Below, one piece after another: positions 1-7,454 of a stretch of 64,000 bases of DNA. The notes below the pieces were generated by a model. It did no database searches. It was not told the origin of the DNA and saw only the letters and a list, made by a program, of their open reading frames with translations. This DNA comes from Lentzea flava (GTDB lineage Bacteria > Actinomycetota > Actinomycetes > Mycobacteriales > Pseudonocardiaceae), in NCBI RefSeq assembly GCF_014648475.1, contig NZ_BMRE01000008.1:124001-188000 (forward strand), given 5' to 3'. Position 1 is the stretch's first letter; the number at the start of each line of letters is the position of its first letter. The translations under genes were made by a program, and so were the position numbers.

Positions 1-106
1 CGGCTGGGAAGTCACGATCGAGCAGGGAGTGCCGGTCTTCTATCCACCGGCGTGGCTCGACCCTCAACGCAGACCCAGACGCAACCAGCTCCACACCGCC
101 GCCTGA
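1..106 (+). CDS. C-terminal end of an HNH/DUF222-type protein (partial)
   Basis: An open frame enters from the left edge (first full codon at base 2) and stops at 104-106. The 34 visible residues contain GVPVFYPPAWLDPQRRPRRN, followed by QLHTAA and stop. This resembles the C-terminal tail of actinobacterial DUF222/13E12-repeat HNH endonuclease-like proteins, where a PPxWLDPxxxPRRN segment follows the HNH motif. The nuclease motif itself lies outside the window, so activity cannot be judged. A 12-bp hairpin 48 bases after the stop fits the end of a transcription unit. The family call rests on one short motif. Confidence 0.6.
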   Translation, partial: GWEVTIEQGVPVFYPPAWLDPQRRPRRNQLHTAA

Positions 107-153
107 CCCCGACCAGGGGAACGCGAGCGGCCCACCTCACCACCACCTCGACC

Positions 154-186
154 GCCACGGCCGTGCAGCACCACCACGGCCGTGGC
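154..186 (+). terminator. 12-bp perfect hairpin downstream of the HNH-type gene
   Basis: Arms gccacggccgtg (154-165) and cacggccgtggc (175-186) are perfectly complementary around a 9-base loop. No T-run follows, which is common for actinomycete terminators. Confidence 0.55.
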
Positions 187-445
187 ACAGCCATGCCCAC
201 AACCCGGCCAGACACAGTCGGAAGCCGCGACAGCGACAAGAGCGATCACCCGAAGACAAGCACCGAGCCCACTGCGGCTATACGACACAAACCGCAAAGC
301 CCCCGCCGCCACGCATTACCAGCGGCGAAGCCGAGGTGCCTCCCCGAAACTGCGAAGGCGAAGCCGAGCCGGACAGCACCTGATGCCACGCTGTTCAAGC
401 GGTAATTTCCGGAACCCGACCGCCAAAACGCAACCACGCACGCTC

Positions 446-569
446 GCGATTGGGGCTTGACTTTGGGTGCGAGGTGCTACCGTGTTCGGATCGGCCGGGC
501 GCTTTACATGCCCGGCTTTTGAAGGCCGATCTGCGCCTCGCAAGGGCCCCGAAGTCAAGCCCCAATCGC
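446..569. repeat. Nested long inverted repeat with 18-bp perfect outer arms
   Basis: The outer arms gcgattggggcttgactt (446-463) and aagtcaagccccaatcgc (552-569) are exact reverse complements. Further arms nest inside: tgcgaggtgc/gcgcctcgca (468-477/533-542, one mismatch), gatcggcc/ggccgatc (488-495/523-530) and gccgggc/gcccggc (494-500/510-516). The whole 124 bases could fold into one long interrupted hairpin. It lies in non-coding DNA. It could be a mobile miniature element, a structured RNA or a recurrent intergenic repeat; the sequence alone does not decide. Confidence 0.7.
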
Positions 570-693
570 AATCGTCGCGAAGCGGCGATGAAATGACCCG
601 GCTCGTCAAAGCGCCCACGCAACCGCCCACGCAAGGTGACATCACGCAAGCCAGGTGACCCCTCCGCTGGAACCGCCACACACCACAAAAAAC

Positions 694-733
694 CTCCCAG
701 CGGCGCCAGGGCACGGTTAGGCGCCGCCGGGAG
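694..733 (-). terminator. Rho-independent terminator of the ccr-hbd operon
   Basis: Arms ctcccagcggcgcc (694-707) and ggcgccgccgggag (720-733) pair with one mismatch. Read on the minus strand the hairpin is followed by a run of six T, the classical intrinsic form. It starts 8 bases after the stop of the dehydrogenase gene. Confidence 0.85.
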
Positions 734-740
734 AGCCAAA

Positions 741-2321
741 CTAGGGCGCCACCGTGAACCCACGCCCGTTCTTCCGCCCCAACCACCCAGCCGCCACCAT
801 CGCCTCCAACACCGGCGAAGGCTCGTGCTCGGCAGTCCCGAACGTGTCGTACAACCGCCGCTGAATGGCCAGCGACACATCCAGCCCGATGGTGTCGAGC
901 AGCTTGAACGGCCCCATCGGGTAACCGAAGCCGGCCTCAACGGCCGCGTCGAGCTCCGCAACACTCACACCCCGCTCGAGCAGTCCGATCGCCCGGCTGA
1001 GATAGGGGAACAGCAGGAAGTTGACGATGAACCCGGCGCGATCGTGACAGTCGACGGACGTCTTGCCGGTCTGCGCGCAGAACGCCCGGGCCACGCGAGC
1101 CGCGTGCGAGCCGGTGGCGTCTGTGAACGCGAGTTCCACCAGCTTCATCGCCGGTGCCGGGTTGAAGAAGTGCAGTCCTACGACGGACTCCGGCCGGGAG
1201 GTGGCCTCGGCGCACATCGACACCGGCAGGCTGGACGTGGTCGTCGCCAGCACCGCGCCGGGTTTGCACACGCGGTCGAGTGAGCCGAAGACCGCGCGTT
1301 TCACCGCGGTGTTCTCCGCTACCGCTTCGATCACGAGGTCGCAGGAGCTCAGGGCTGACACGTCGTCGACGGTCGAGAGCCGGTCGAGCGCCGCCTGCTT
1401 GGTCTCCGCGCTGATCCGGCCGCGCCGCACCGACTTCGTCAGTGAAGCCTGCACGGTGTCCAGTGCGCGGGAGGCCTTTGCGGCGTCACGCGCCACCAGC
1501 ACGGTGTCGATGCCCGCGGACGCGGCCACTTCGGCGATTCCGCACGCCATGGTGCCCGCCCCGACCACGCCCACCCGGCGTACTGCGGCGTCGGTGGAAT
1601 CGCGCTGACCGAAGGACTCTGCCGGGTCCTCGCGGAAGCCGCGTCCGGCTTCGGCCAGCTCGCGCAGCAAACCGGTGGGGTGGAACGACTTGTCGCCGGT
1701 GCGGTCCATCAGGTCGACCAGCACGTCCTGGGCGACGTCGAGTCCGATGCGGTCCAGCAGTTCCAGCGGTCCGGCCGGCAGGCCGCAGCCGAGGCGCATC
1801 GCCGTGTCGATGTCCGAACGGCTCGCGTAGCCCTCCTCCGCCAGCGCGGCGGCTCGGTTGAGGTAGCCGAAGACCAGCTCACGGGCGGCCGAAGCAACGC
1901 CGGCACCGAGCGAGAGGGGAGTGAGGCCCAGCGAGTCCAGCAACCGGGCGGCACGTGAGGCGGACGCGGCCGACGTCATGGGCGTGAGCAGCAGCTCCGC
2001 CCCGCCACCGGCGGGCGGTGGTAGCGGCACGCGCAGGCCGACGACGTGGGACGGACGGCCGGACAGCGCGGCCAGCTGCTCCACCGACGACGTGAAGACC
2101 ACGGGGACCAGCAGTGTCTCCAGTGGACAGACGGCGTCGAGGCGTTGCAGCAGCGCGGCTTTCTCGGGTGCGACATCGGGTGTGGTGTCGATGACGATGT
2201 CGGCGCGCACGAGTGCGTCGAGGTCCTCGGACTGGACCACGTCGTGGCCGGTGTCGCGCAACGCGTCCGGCACCCACGTGCTGGTGCCGAGCACGCCGAT
2301 GACTGTTCGCCGTTCGTCCAT
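741..2321 (-). CDS. Tandem-domain 3-hydroxybutyryl-CoA dehydrogenase
   Basis: 526 residues. The C-terminal half (from about residue 245) is a complete 3-hydroxyacyl-CoA dehydrogenase: Rossmann motif GVVGAGTMACGIAE, the substrate-region motif GLHFFNPAPAMKLVE, then a C-terminal domain with GYPMGPFKLLDTIGLD. The N-terminal half is a second, degenerate copy. Its nucleotide loop reads GVLGTSTWVPD without the glycine signature, but it keeps a C-domain-like stretch (CGLPAGPLELLDRIGLD). The family reduces acetoacetyl-CoA to 3-hydroxybutyryl-CoA. Placed 23 bp after ccr on the same strand, it most likely feeds the crotonyl-CoA to ethylmalonyl-CoA route. The ATG at 2321 follows the SD-like ggggga. A dehydratase step is not encoded nearby and may come from primary metabolism. 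Confidence 0.88.
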   Translation of the reverse strand: MDERRTVIGVLGTSTWVPDALRDTGHDVVQSEDLDALVRADIVIDTTPDVAPEKAALLQRLDAVCPLETLLVPVVFTSSVEQLAALSGRPSHVVGLRVPLPPPAGGGAELLLTPMTSAASASRAARLLDSLGLTPLSLGAGVASAARELVFGYLNRAAALAEEGYASRSDIDTAMRLGCGLPAGPLELLDRIGLDVAQDVLVDLMDRTGDKSFHPTGLLRELAEAGRGFREDPAESFGQRDSTDAAVRRVGVVGAGTMACGIAEVAASAGIDTVLVARDAAKASRALDTVQASLTKSVRRGRISAETKQAALDRLSTVDDVSALSSCDLVIEAVAENTAVKRAVFGSLDRVCKPGAVLATTTSSLPVSMCAEATSRPESVVGLHFFNPAPAMKLVELAFTDATGSHAARVARAFCAQTGKTSVDCHDRAGFIVNFLLFPYLSRAIGLLERGVSVAELDAAVEAGFGYPMGPFKLLDTIGLDVSLAIQRRLYDTFGTAEHEPSPVLEAMVAAGWLGRKNGRGFTVAP

Positions 2322-2344
2322 GGTGCTTCCCCCTGGGTGCGGTG

Positions 2345-3685
2345 TCAGCTCGCCTGCTCCGCGAAACGGGTGATCGCGGGCAGCAGACGGGCGCGGGTCT
2401 CGTGGTCCTCGACGCCCAGTCCGGCGTCGGGTGCCAGGCACAGCACGCCGACCTTGCCGGTGTGCTCGTTGCGGTGGACGGCGGCGGTGGCCGCGCCCGC
2501 CTCGTTCAGACCGACCGTTGTGGACAGTGTCGGGTGCACGAGACCCTTGCAGATCAGGCGGTTCGCCTCCCAGGCCTCGCGGTAGTTGGCGAAGTGGGTG
2601 CCGATGATGCGCTTGAGGTTCATCCACAGGTAGCGGTTGTCGTACTCGTGCTGGTAGCCCGAGGTCGACGCGCAGGTGACGATCGTGCCGCCGCGGCGCG
2701 TGACGAAGACCGAGGCGCCGAACGTCGTGCGGCCGGGGTGTTCCAGGACGATGTCCGGGTCCTCGCCGCCGGTCAGGTCGCGGATGCGGGCGCCGAAGCG
2801 CTTCCACTCCGCGGGGTTCTGGCGGTCGCCCTGCCAGAACTCGTAGTTCTCCTCGGCGCGGTTGATCACCAGCGAGGCGCCCATGTCCTGCACGATCCTC
2901 GCCTTCTCGGCGTTCGAGACCACGCAGACCGGGATCGCGCCGCCGTTCAGCGCGAGCTGGGTCGCGTAGGAGCCGAGGCCGCCGCCGGCGCCCCAGATCA
3001 GGACCACGTCGCCCTGCTTCATGCCGGCGCCGTTGCGCGACACCAGCTGCCGGTACGCCGTGGAGTTCACCAGGCCGGAGCAGGCCGCCTCCTCCCACGT
3101 GAGGTGGCGCGGCTTCGGCATCAGCTGGTTGGCCTTGACGACCGCGAGCTGGCCGAGGCCGCCGAAGTTCGTTTCGTAGCCCCAGATCCGCTGCTCGGAG
3201 TCGAGCATCGTGTCGTCGTGGCCGTCGGGCGACTCCAGCTCCACCGAGAGGCAGTGCGCGACGACCTTGTCGCCCGGCTGCCACCGGGTCACGCCGGGGC
3301 CGGTGCGCAGCACCACGCCCGCGAGGTCCGAGCCCACCACGTGGTAGGGCTGGTCGTGCCGGGCCGCCCACTCGCTGGTGCGGCCGTAGCGCTTGAGGAA
3401 CTGGAAGGTCGACACCGGCTCGAACAGCGCGGTCCAGACCGTGTTGAAGTTGATCGCGCTCGCGGCGACGGCCACCAGGGCCTCGCCGGGACCGAGCTGC
3501 GGCGTCGGCACGTCCTGCACGTGCAGCGACTTCGAGGGGTCCTTGTCGCGGCTCGCCATGCCCTCGAACATCGAGACCTCGTCCTCGCGCACGAGGCAGC
3601 CGCGGTAGTGGTCGGGGACGGCGAGCGCGGCGAAGTCCTCGCGGCTCGCGTCATCGGAGAGGATTGCGTCGACAATCTGCTGCAC
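2345..3685 (-). CDS. ccr: Crotonyl-CoA carboxylase/reductase
   Basis: 446 residues, the usual length. It is a medium-chain dehydrogenase fold with an N-terminal GroES-like domain and nucleotide-binding loop IWGAGGGLGSYATQ. Diagnostic Ccr stretches include FNTVWTALFEPVSTF, ETNFGGLGQLAVVK, CASTSGYQHEYDNRYLWM and GTHFANYREAWEANR. The enzyme reductively carboxylates crotonyl-CoA with NADPH and CO2 to (2S)-ethylmalonyl-CoA, an extender unit. The GTG start at 3685 aligns with the N-terminus of known Ccr proteins. No good SD precedes it, and a -10-like TAACAT lies 6 bases upstream, so the mRNA may be leaderless. It shares a divergent upstream region with the KASIII gene and leads a minus-strand operon with the dehydrogenase. 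Confidence 0.95.
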   Translation of the reverse strand: MQQIVDAILSDDASREDFAALAVPDHYRGCLVREDEVSMFEGMASRDKDPSKSLHVQDVPTPQLGPGEALVAVAASAINFNTVWTALFEPVSTFQFLKRYGRTSEWAARHDQPYHVVGSDLAGVVLRTGPGVTRWQPGDKVVAHCLSVELESPDGHDDTMLDSEQRIWGYETNFGGLGQLAVVKANQLMPKPRHLTWEEAACSGLVNSTAYRQLVSRNGAGMKQGDVVLIWGAGGGLGSYATQLALNGGAIPVCVVSNAEKARIVQDMGASLVINRAEENYEFWQGDRQNPAEWKRFGARIRDLTGGEDPDIVLEHPGRTTFGASVFVTRRGGTIVTCASTSGYQHEYDNRYLWMNLKRIIGTHFANYREAWEANRLICKGLVHPTLSTTVGLNEAGAATAAVHRNEHTGKVGVLCLAPDAGLGVEDHETRARLLPAITRFAEQAS

Positions 3686-3739
3686 GAATCAATGTTAACG
3701 AGCGAACAATTCGCAGAGGACCCCTAACAGCGGCGGAAA

Positions 3740-3776
3740 CCCTTAAGGGGGTGGTTGTACAGGGGTGTCCAGCGGA
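3740..3776. promoter_or_regulatory. cccttaaggg palindrome plus aggggtg in the ccr/KASIII divergent region
   Basis: The 10-bp palindrome cccttaaggg (3740-3749) is followed by aggggtg (3771-3777) about 20 bases on. A near copy (ccctttaaggg then aggggcactctaggggtgcc) lies before the deacetylase-PKS operon at 12729-12779. The pairing suggests one cluster regulator acts at both places. The LuxR/LAL protein encoded at 9298-11970 is the obvious candidate, but this is inference. Confidence 0.45.
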
Positions 3777-3835
3777 AATCGAAGCGCATAGCCTTCCTGC
3801 GGACATATATCCGCGTACGGTCAGGAGGACCTGTG

Positions 3836-4864
3836 ATGGTCGCCGACGAATCCTGCCATTGTGGCTGCGCTCTCGCCGCCTGGGCGGAGGGCGATTTCCG
3901 GAATCCGGTCGGCATCATCGGGTGTGGCAGCTACCTGCCGCCGCGCGTGGTGCCCAACGAAGAGGTGGCCGCGGCCGCCGGGGTGACGGCGAGCTGGATC
4001 GAGGAGCGCACCGGCATCCGCAGCCGGCGGTTCGCCGACGAGAGCCAGGCCGCGTCGGACCTCGCCGCACTCGCCTGCGAGGAGGCGCTCGCCGACGCCG
4101 GCATCACGGCGGCCGACGTCTCGGTGATCGTCGTCGCGACGTCGACGCCCGACTCGCCCCAGCCGCCGACGGCCTGCGTCCTGCAGCACCTGATCGGTGC
4201 CCACAAGGCGTCCGCGTTCGACGTCAACGCCGTGTGCAGCGGTTTCGTCTTCGCGCTCGACGTGGCCCGGCGCATGGTCGACCAGGGCGGGTTCGCGCTC
4301 GTCGTCGGCGTCGACGTGTACTCGCGCATCATCGACCCGGCGGACCGGCGCACCGCGGTGCTGTTCGGCGACGGCGCGGGCGCGGTCGTGCTCGGACCGT
4401 CCGCCACCGGCTCGATCCACGGCGTGCGGCTCGCGAGCTTCGGCGCCCACCGCGACCTCATCCGGGTGCCCGCGGGCGGCAGCCGCATCCCGCCGTCGAA
4501 GGAGTCGCTGCTCGCCGGCGAGCACTACTTCCAGATGAACGGCAGGGCGGTCCGGGAATTCGTGAAACAGGAGGTTCCGCCTGCGGTTCAGGATTTCATC
4601 GGACATCTTCCGGTGAACGCGGGGGCCGTCAGGCACTTCATTCCGCACCAGGCGAACCAGGTCATGCTCCGCGAACTGGTGACGGAACTCGGTCTGCCCA
4701 ACGTGCGAATGCACGAAACCGTTGCCGAGTTCGGCAACACGGGCGCCGCGTCCATTCCCGTCACGCTCGCCGCCGCCCGCACGGAAATCCAGCGCGGCGA
4801 CGACGTCCTGCTGACCGCGTTCGGCGGTGGCATGGCGATGGGCCTCGCGCTGGTGCGCTGGTGA
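3836..4864 (+). CDS. Beta-ketoacyl synthase III (FabH/KASIII family)
   Basis: 342 residues, thiolase fold. The complete KASIII triad is visible: Cys134 in NAVCSGFVFA, His271 in FIPHQANQ and Asn301 in EFGNTGAASI. The family condenses an acyl-CoA with malonyl-thioester. Beside ccr and the dehydrogenase its likely role is to make the acetoacetyl precursor of ethylmalonyl-CoA. A priming or self-resistance role is an alternative. The ATG at 3836 lies 7 bases after a perfect AGGAGG (3823-3828), which fixes the start, though an in-frame GTG sits one codon earlier. Unusually, about 25 residues precede the conserved core, including the cysteine-rich CHCGC. A 13-bp terminator follows the stop. Confidence 0.92.
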   Translation: MVADESCHCGCALAAWAEGDFRNPVGIIGCGSYLPPRVVPNEEVAAAAGVTASWIEERTGIRSRRFADESQAASDLAALACEEALADAGITAADVSVIVVATSTPDSPQPPTACVLQHLIGAHKASAFDVNAVCSGFVFALDVARRMVDQGGFALVVGVDVYSRIIDPADRRTAVLFGDGAGAVVLGPSATGSIHGVRLASFGAHRDLIRVPAGGSRIPPSKESLLAGEHYFQMNGRAVREFVKQEVPPAVQDFIGHLPVNAGAVRHFIPHQANQVMLRELVTELGLPNVRMHETVAEFGNTGAASIPVTLAAARTEIQRGDDVLLTAFGGGMAMGLALVRW

Positions 4865-4882
4865 GAAGCACGAGAACGACAG

Positions 4883-4911
4883 AGGGCCGCCGATCCACGA
4901 TCGGCGGCCCT
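4883..4911. terminator. Bidirectional terminator between KASIII and the MFS gene
   Basis: A perfect 13-bp stem (4883-4895 with 4899-4911) has a 3-base loop. It lies in the 59-bp gap between two convergent genes and can serve both. Confidence 0.85.
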
Positions 4912-4923
4912 CGGTTCACGCAC

Positions 4924-6486
4924 TCACGAACGGGCAGGTGCCGCTGCCGGAGCAGCCGCGGCCACGGGAGCGGCCACGGGCTTGCCGGGCAGCCACCGCA
5001 GCGCCACGAACGCGGCGCCGAGCGAGAACATCGCGCACAGGATCATGGTCACCTGCATGCCGGACAGGTAGGCGTTGATCGCCTCGGTCCGCAGCCCCGC
5101 GAACGCGGCGGAGTCGCCACCGGCGGAAGCGATCGCACGCAGCGTGCCACCGAGCGAACCCGCTGCGGCATCACGGGACGCCTCCGGCAGAACGTCCACA
5201 GAGGACCCGATCGTCGTCCGGTAGACGACACCGAGCACACTGCCGACGACCGCGACGCCGAGCGCGCCCGCGACCTGCCGCACCGTGCCGGACACCGCCT
5301 GGCCCGCACCCGCCTTCACCGGCGGGACGACGGACATCAGCGCCGCCGTCGCCGGAGCGGTGATGCAGCCCCAGCCCAGGCCGTAGACGAGCTGGGCGAG
5401 ACCCAGCACCCAGATGTTCGTGTCCGCACCGACCAGGCTGAACGCCGCGAACGCCACGGCCATGGCGAGCGAACCGCCGATGACGACCGCACGAGGCCCG
5501 AACTTCACGGCGAGCTTCGGGCTGCGCGTGGACATGACCACCGTGCCGACACCCATGGGCAGCATGAGCAGACCCGCCGTGCGCGGCGAGAACCCGTGCA
5601 CCGCCTGGAAGTACAGCGAGGTGATGAACAGCGCGCCGATCATCGCGAAGAACGCCAGCGAGATCGCCATCGTGCCCGCGGAGAACTTGGTCTCCTTGAG
5701 CAGCTTCACGTCCAGCGCCGGCGACTCGATCCGCCGCTCCACGACGACGAGCAGCGCGATGAGCACGACACCCGCGACGAGCGAGCCGATCACGGGCAGC
5801 GCGAGCCAGTCGTTGCGCTCGCCACCGGTCACGATGCCGTACACCAGCGCGCCCACGGCGAGGATCGACAGCACCACGCCGACCGGGTCGAACTTGGTGT
5901 TCGCGGGGTTGCGGGACTCCGGCACCAGCCACGCGATCAGCGCGACGCCGATGATCACCAGCGGCACGTTGATCAGGAAGACCGAACCCCACCAGAACGA
6001 CTGCAGCAGCAGGCCACCCGCGAGCGGACCGACGGCGATGGCGATGCCGGCGGCACCCGCCCACGCGCCGATCGCCTTGGGACGCTCGGCCGGCGGGAAG
6101 GCGTTGATCAGGATCGCCAGCGTCACGGTCGGCACGACCGCGGCACCGACGCCCATCACGGCACGCCAGACGATCAGCTCGCCGATCGAGCCCGAGTAGG
6201 CGGCGAACAGCGACGAGACGCCGAAGATCACGATGCCCGCGAGCAGGGTCTTCTTGCGGCCGAACCGGTCGGCGCAGACACCGCTCGTGAAGATGAACGC
6301 GGCGAACGAGATCAGGTAGGAGTCGAGCGCCCACTGCAGGCCCGCGGTGGACGCGTTCAGGTCGCGCTGAATGGTGTCCAGTGCGACGTTCAGAATGGTC
6401 AGGTCCATTACGACGACCAGACCAGTCAGTGCCAGGAGAATGAGGACGGCCTTGCGCCGCCCAGGGCTGAGTTCAGTGTTCGTCAT
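4924..6486 (-). CDS. MFS drug exporter, DHA2 (14-TMS) family
   Basis: 520 residues with about 14 hydrophobic segments. It shows the antiporter signatures of DHA2 drug:H+ transporters: DLTILNVALDTIQ in the first helix (motif D1), the motif A-like GVCADRFGRKKTLL after helix 2 and GVGAAVVPTVTLAIL (motif C region). The C-terminus is Ala/Pro-rich and cytoplasmic. It is a proton-driven efflux pump of the inner membrane. Within this cluster it most likely exports the product and gives self-resistance. It lies 36 bp after the cupin on the same strand and is probably driven by the regulated promoter at 6933-6985. The ATG at 6486 has a GAGGAAAAGG leader. Confidence 0.93.
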   Translation of the reverse strand: MTNTELSPGRRKAVLILLALTGLVVVMDLTILNVALDTIQRDLNASTAGLQWALDSYLISFAAFIFTSGVCADRFGRKKTLLAGIVIFGVSSLFAAYSGSIGELIVWRAVMGVGAAVVPTVTLAILINAFPPAERPKAIGAWAGAAGIAIAVGPLAGGLLLQSFWWGSVFLINVPLVIIGVALIAWLVPESRNPANTKFDPVGVVLSILAVGALVYGIVTGGERNDWLALPVIGSLVAGVVLIALLVVVERRIESPALDVKLLKETKFSAGTMAISLAFFAMIGALFITSLYFQAVHGFSPRTAGLLMLPMGVGTVVMSTRSPKLAVKFGPRAVVIGGSLAMAVAFAAFSLVGADTNIWVLGLAQLVYGLGWGCITAPATAALMSVVPPVKAGAGQAVSGTVRQVAGALGVAVVGSVLGVVYRTTIGSSVDVLPEASRDAAAGSLGGTLRAIASAGGDSAAFAGLRTEAINAYLSGMQVTMILCAMFSLGAAFVALRWLPGKPVAAPVAAAAPAAAPARS

Positions 6487-6522
6487 AGCCTTTTCCTCGG
6501 CTGTTCGGCGTGGTCGGGTCGT

Positions 6523-6897
6523 TCATTCGGTCCACGGCAGGTCGTAGACGACCCCGGTGGAGAGCATGGTCGCCCGGCCTCCCGGGCACATGCAGACGAG
6601 CGCTTCGGTGCCGTCCTCCACGGCGTGGAAGTGGCGGGTCGAACCGGCGGGCACGAGCAGCGCCTGACCGGGGCGGACGACGCTGGTCTCGCCGTCCACG
6701 GTGAAGGAGAACGCGCCTGACGTGGGCATCCACACCTGGTCGCGGTCTATCGAGTGCGGGGGAGGGGACTGCGGGGACTCCATCCGGATGCGCCACGTGC
6801 TCAAGTGCGAGCTGCCCTGGCTCGGCGCCGCGAGCCCGAACATGGTGGCGATCGGGGTGGTGTGGGTACGGGCTGGGCTTTCGCTGACTATGACCAT
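6523..6897 (-). CDS. Small single-domain cupin A
   Basis: 124 residues, one cupin barrel. It is collinear and equal in length with the divergent cupin at 7008-7382; both carry GLAAPSQGS at residues 21-29 and QVW at 54-56. Motif 1 keeps His48 and an Asp51/Asp53/Gln54 cluster instead of the classic HxH...E. Motif 2 has RHFH (His89, His91), so a metal site is still possible here. Function is unknown; small cupins act as dioxygenases, isomerases or ligand sensors. It precedes the MFS gene on the same strand. The ATG at 6897 is preceded by an AGAGGAAG leader about 7 bases upstream. Confidence 0.85.
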   Translation of the reverse strand: MVIVSESPARTHTTPIATMFGLAAPSQGSSHLSTWRIRMESPQSPPPHSIDRDQVWMPTSGAFSFTVDGETSVVRPGQALLVPAGSTRHFHAVEDGTEALVCMCPGGRATMLSTGVVYDLPWTE

Positions 6898-6932
6898 GCG
6901 CGTGGCACTTCCTCTGGGTCGTTTCGATGGTT

Positions 6933-6985
6933 AGTAAAGCGGGTTGACACAGGCGAGTCAAGCGTGTTTACTCGATCGAGTAAAC
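6933..6985. promoter_or_regulatory. Overlapping divergent promoters with a 20-bp palindromic operator
   Basis: On plus, TTGACA (6944-6949), a 17-base spacer and TTTACT (6967-6972) form a sigma-70-type promoter for cupin B and the P450. On minus, TTGACT (6961-6956), 17 bases and TTTACT (6938-6933) form one for cupin A and the MFS pump. The perfect palindrome gtttactcgatcgagtaaac (6966-6985) covers the plus -10 and abuts the minus -35 region. A bound repressor could therefore switch both operons. The MarR protein encoded at 12252 is a candidate because agtaaagcg recurs in its own upstream region. Confidence 0.75.
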
Positions 6986-7007
6986 CTGCCTGACACACGG
7001 AGTTGAA

Positions 7008-7382
7008 ATGCGTCTTATCAGCGAGACCGAAGAGCGGACGACCCGGACGCCGGCCGGGCTCATGGCGGGTCTCGCCGCCCCGAGCCAGGGCAGCAACCAG
7101 ATCAGCACGTGGCGCGTCGAGATGGCCGCCGACATCGACTCGCCGCTGCACGTGATCACCGCCGACCAGGTCTGGACGATCACCGAAGGCACCTGGGAGT
7201 TCACCGTCGAGGGCGAGACCGTGAAGGCCACGGCGGGTCAGACCGTCGTGCTGGCTGCCGACGAGCCCCGGCAGTTCCGCGTCGTCAGCGGTCCCGGCCA
7301 GGCGATCGTCGCCATGCTGCCGACCGGCCAGGCCGGTGCGCCCGGCAACGACGCCCGCCAGAACCTTCCCTGGGCCCAGTAG
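7008..7382 (+). CDS. Small single-domain cupin B
   Basis: 124 residues, paralogue of the divergent cupin A and alignable end to end without gaps. It keeps GLAAPSQGS (21-29), STWR, His48 and QVW (54-56). In motif 2 the histidines are replaced: residues 88-91 read RQFR instead of RHFH, so metal binding is doubtful and a binding or structural role is more likely. It heads the plus-strand run toward the P450 (73 bp gap containing a hairpin). The ATG at 7008 has a weak ACGGAG leader and lies about 28 bases after the predicted transcription start. Confidence 0.83.
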   Translation: MRLISETEERTTRTPAGLMAGLAAPSQGSNQISTWRVEMAADIDSPLHVITADQVWTITEGTWEFTVEGETVKATAGQTVVLAADEPRQFRVVSGPGQAIVAMLPTGQAGAPGNDARQNLPWAQ

Positions 7383-7388
7383 TCCCGA

Positions 7389-7418
7389 GGGGTCGCCGGT
7401 GAACGCGCCGGCGGCCCC
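7389..7418 (+). terminator. Hairpin between cupin B and the P450
   Basis: ggggtcgccgg (7389-7399) pairs with ccggcggcccc (7408-7418), with one G-U wobble, and is followed by tttctctt. It looks like a terminator or attenuator that lowers P450 expression relative to the cupin. Confidence 0.6.
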
Positions 7419-7454
7419 TTTCTCTTCCACCGCCACGAACCGGGGGACCTCGCG

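Larger units (their letters stand above)
107..740. other. Non-coding interval with inverted repeats
   Basis: I find no credible gene here. The open frames are short, rich in Arg/Pro/Ala and lack ribosome-binding sites and recognisable motifs. The interval holds a 12-bp hairpin (154-186), a nested long inverted repeat (446-569) and the terminator of the dehydrogenase gene (694-733). The rest, including 190-440 and 570-690, shows nothing I can assign. It separates the left-hand gene from the biosynthetic cluster and may be the cluster's left border. Confidence 0.6.

Noticed and set aside
107..440. Short open frames on both strands near the left edge
   Set aside because: They overlap each other, have no ribosome-binding sites and show composition typical of non-coding high-GC DNA.
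3836..4864. KASIII as a self-resistance FabH
   Set aside because: Its place beside ccr and the dehydrogenase explains it better as an extender-unit enzyme; resistance is kept only as an alternative.
3664..6720. 1018-codon plus-strand open frame over KASIII and MFS
   Set aside because: It runs through a real gene in another frame, a terminator and an opposing transporter gene; composition is Arg/Asp/His-rich without motifs.
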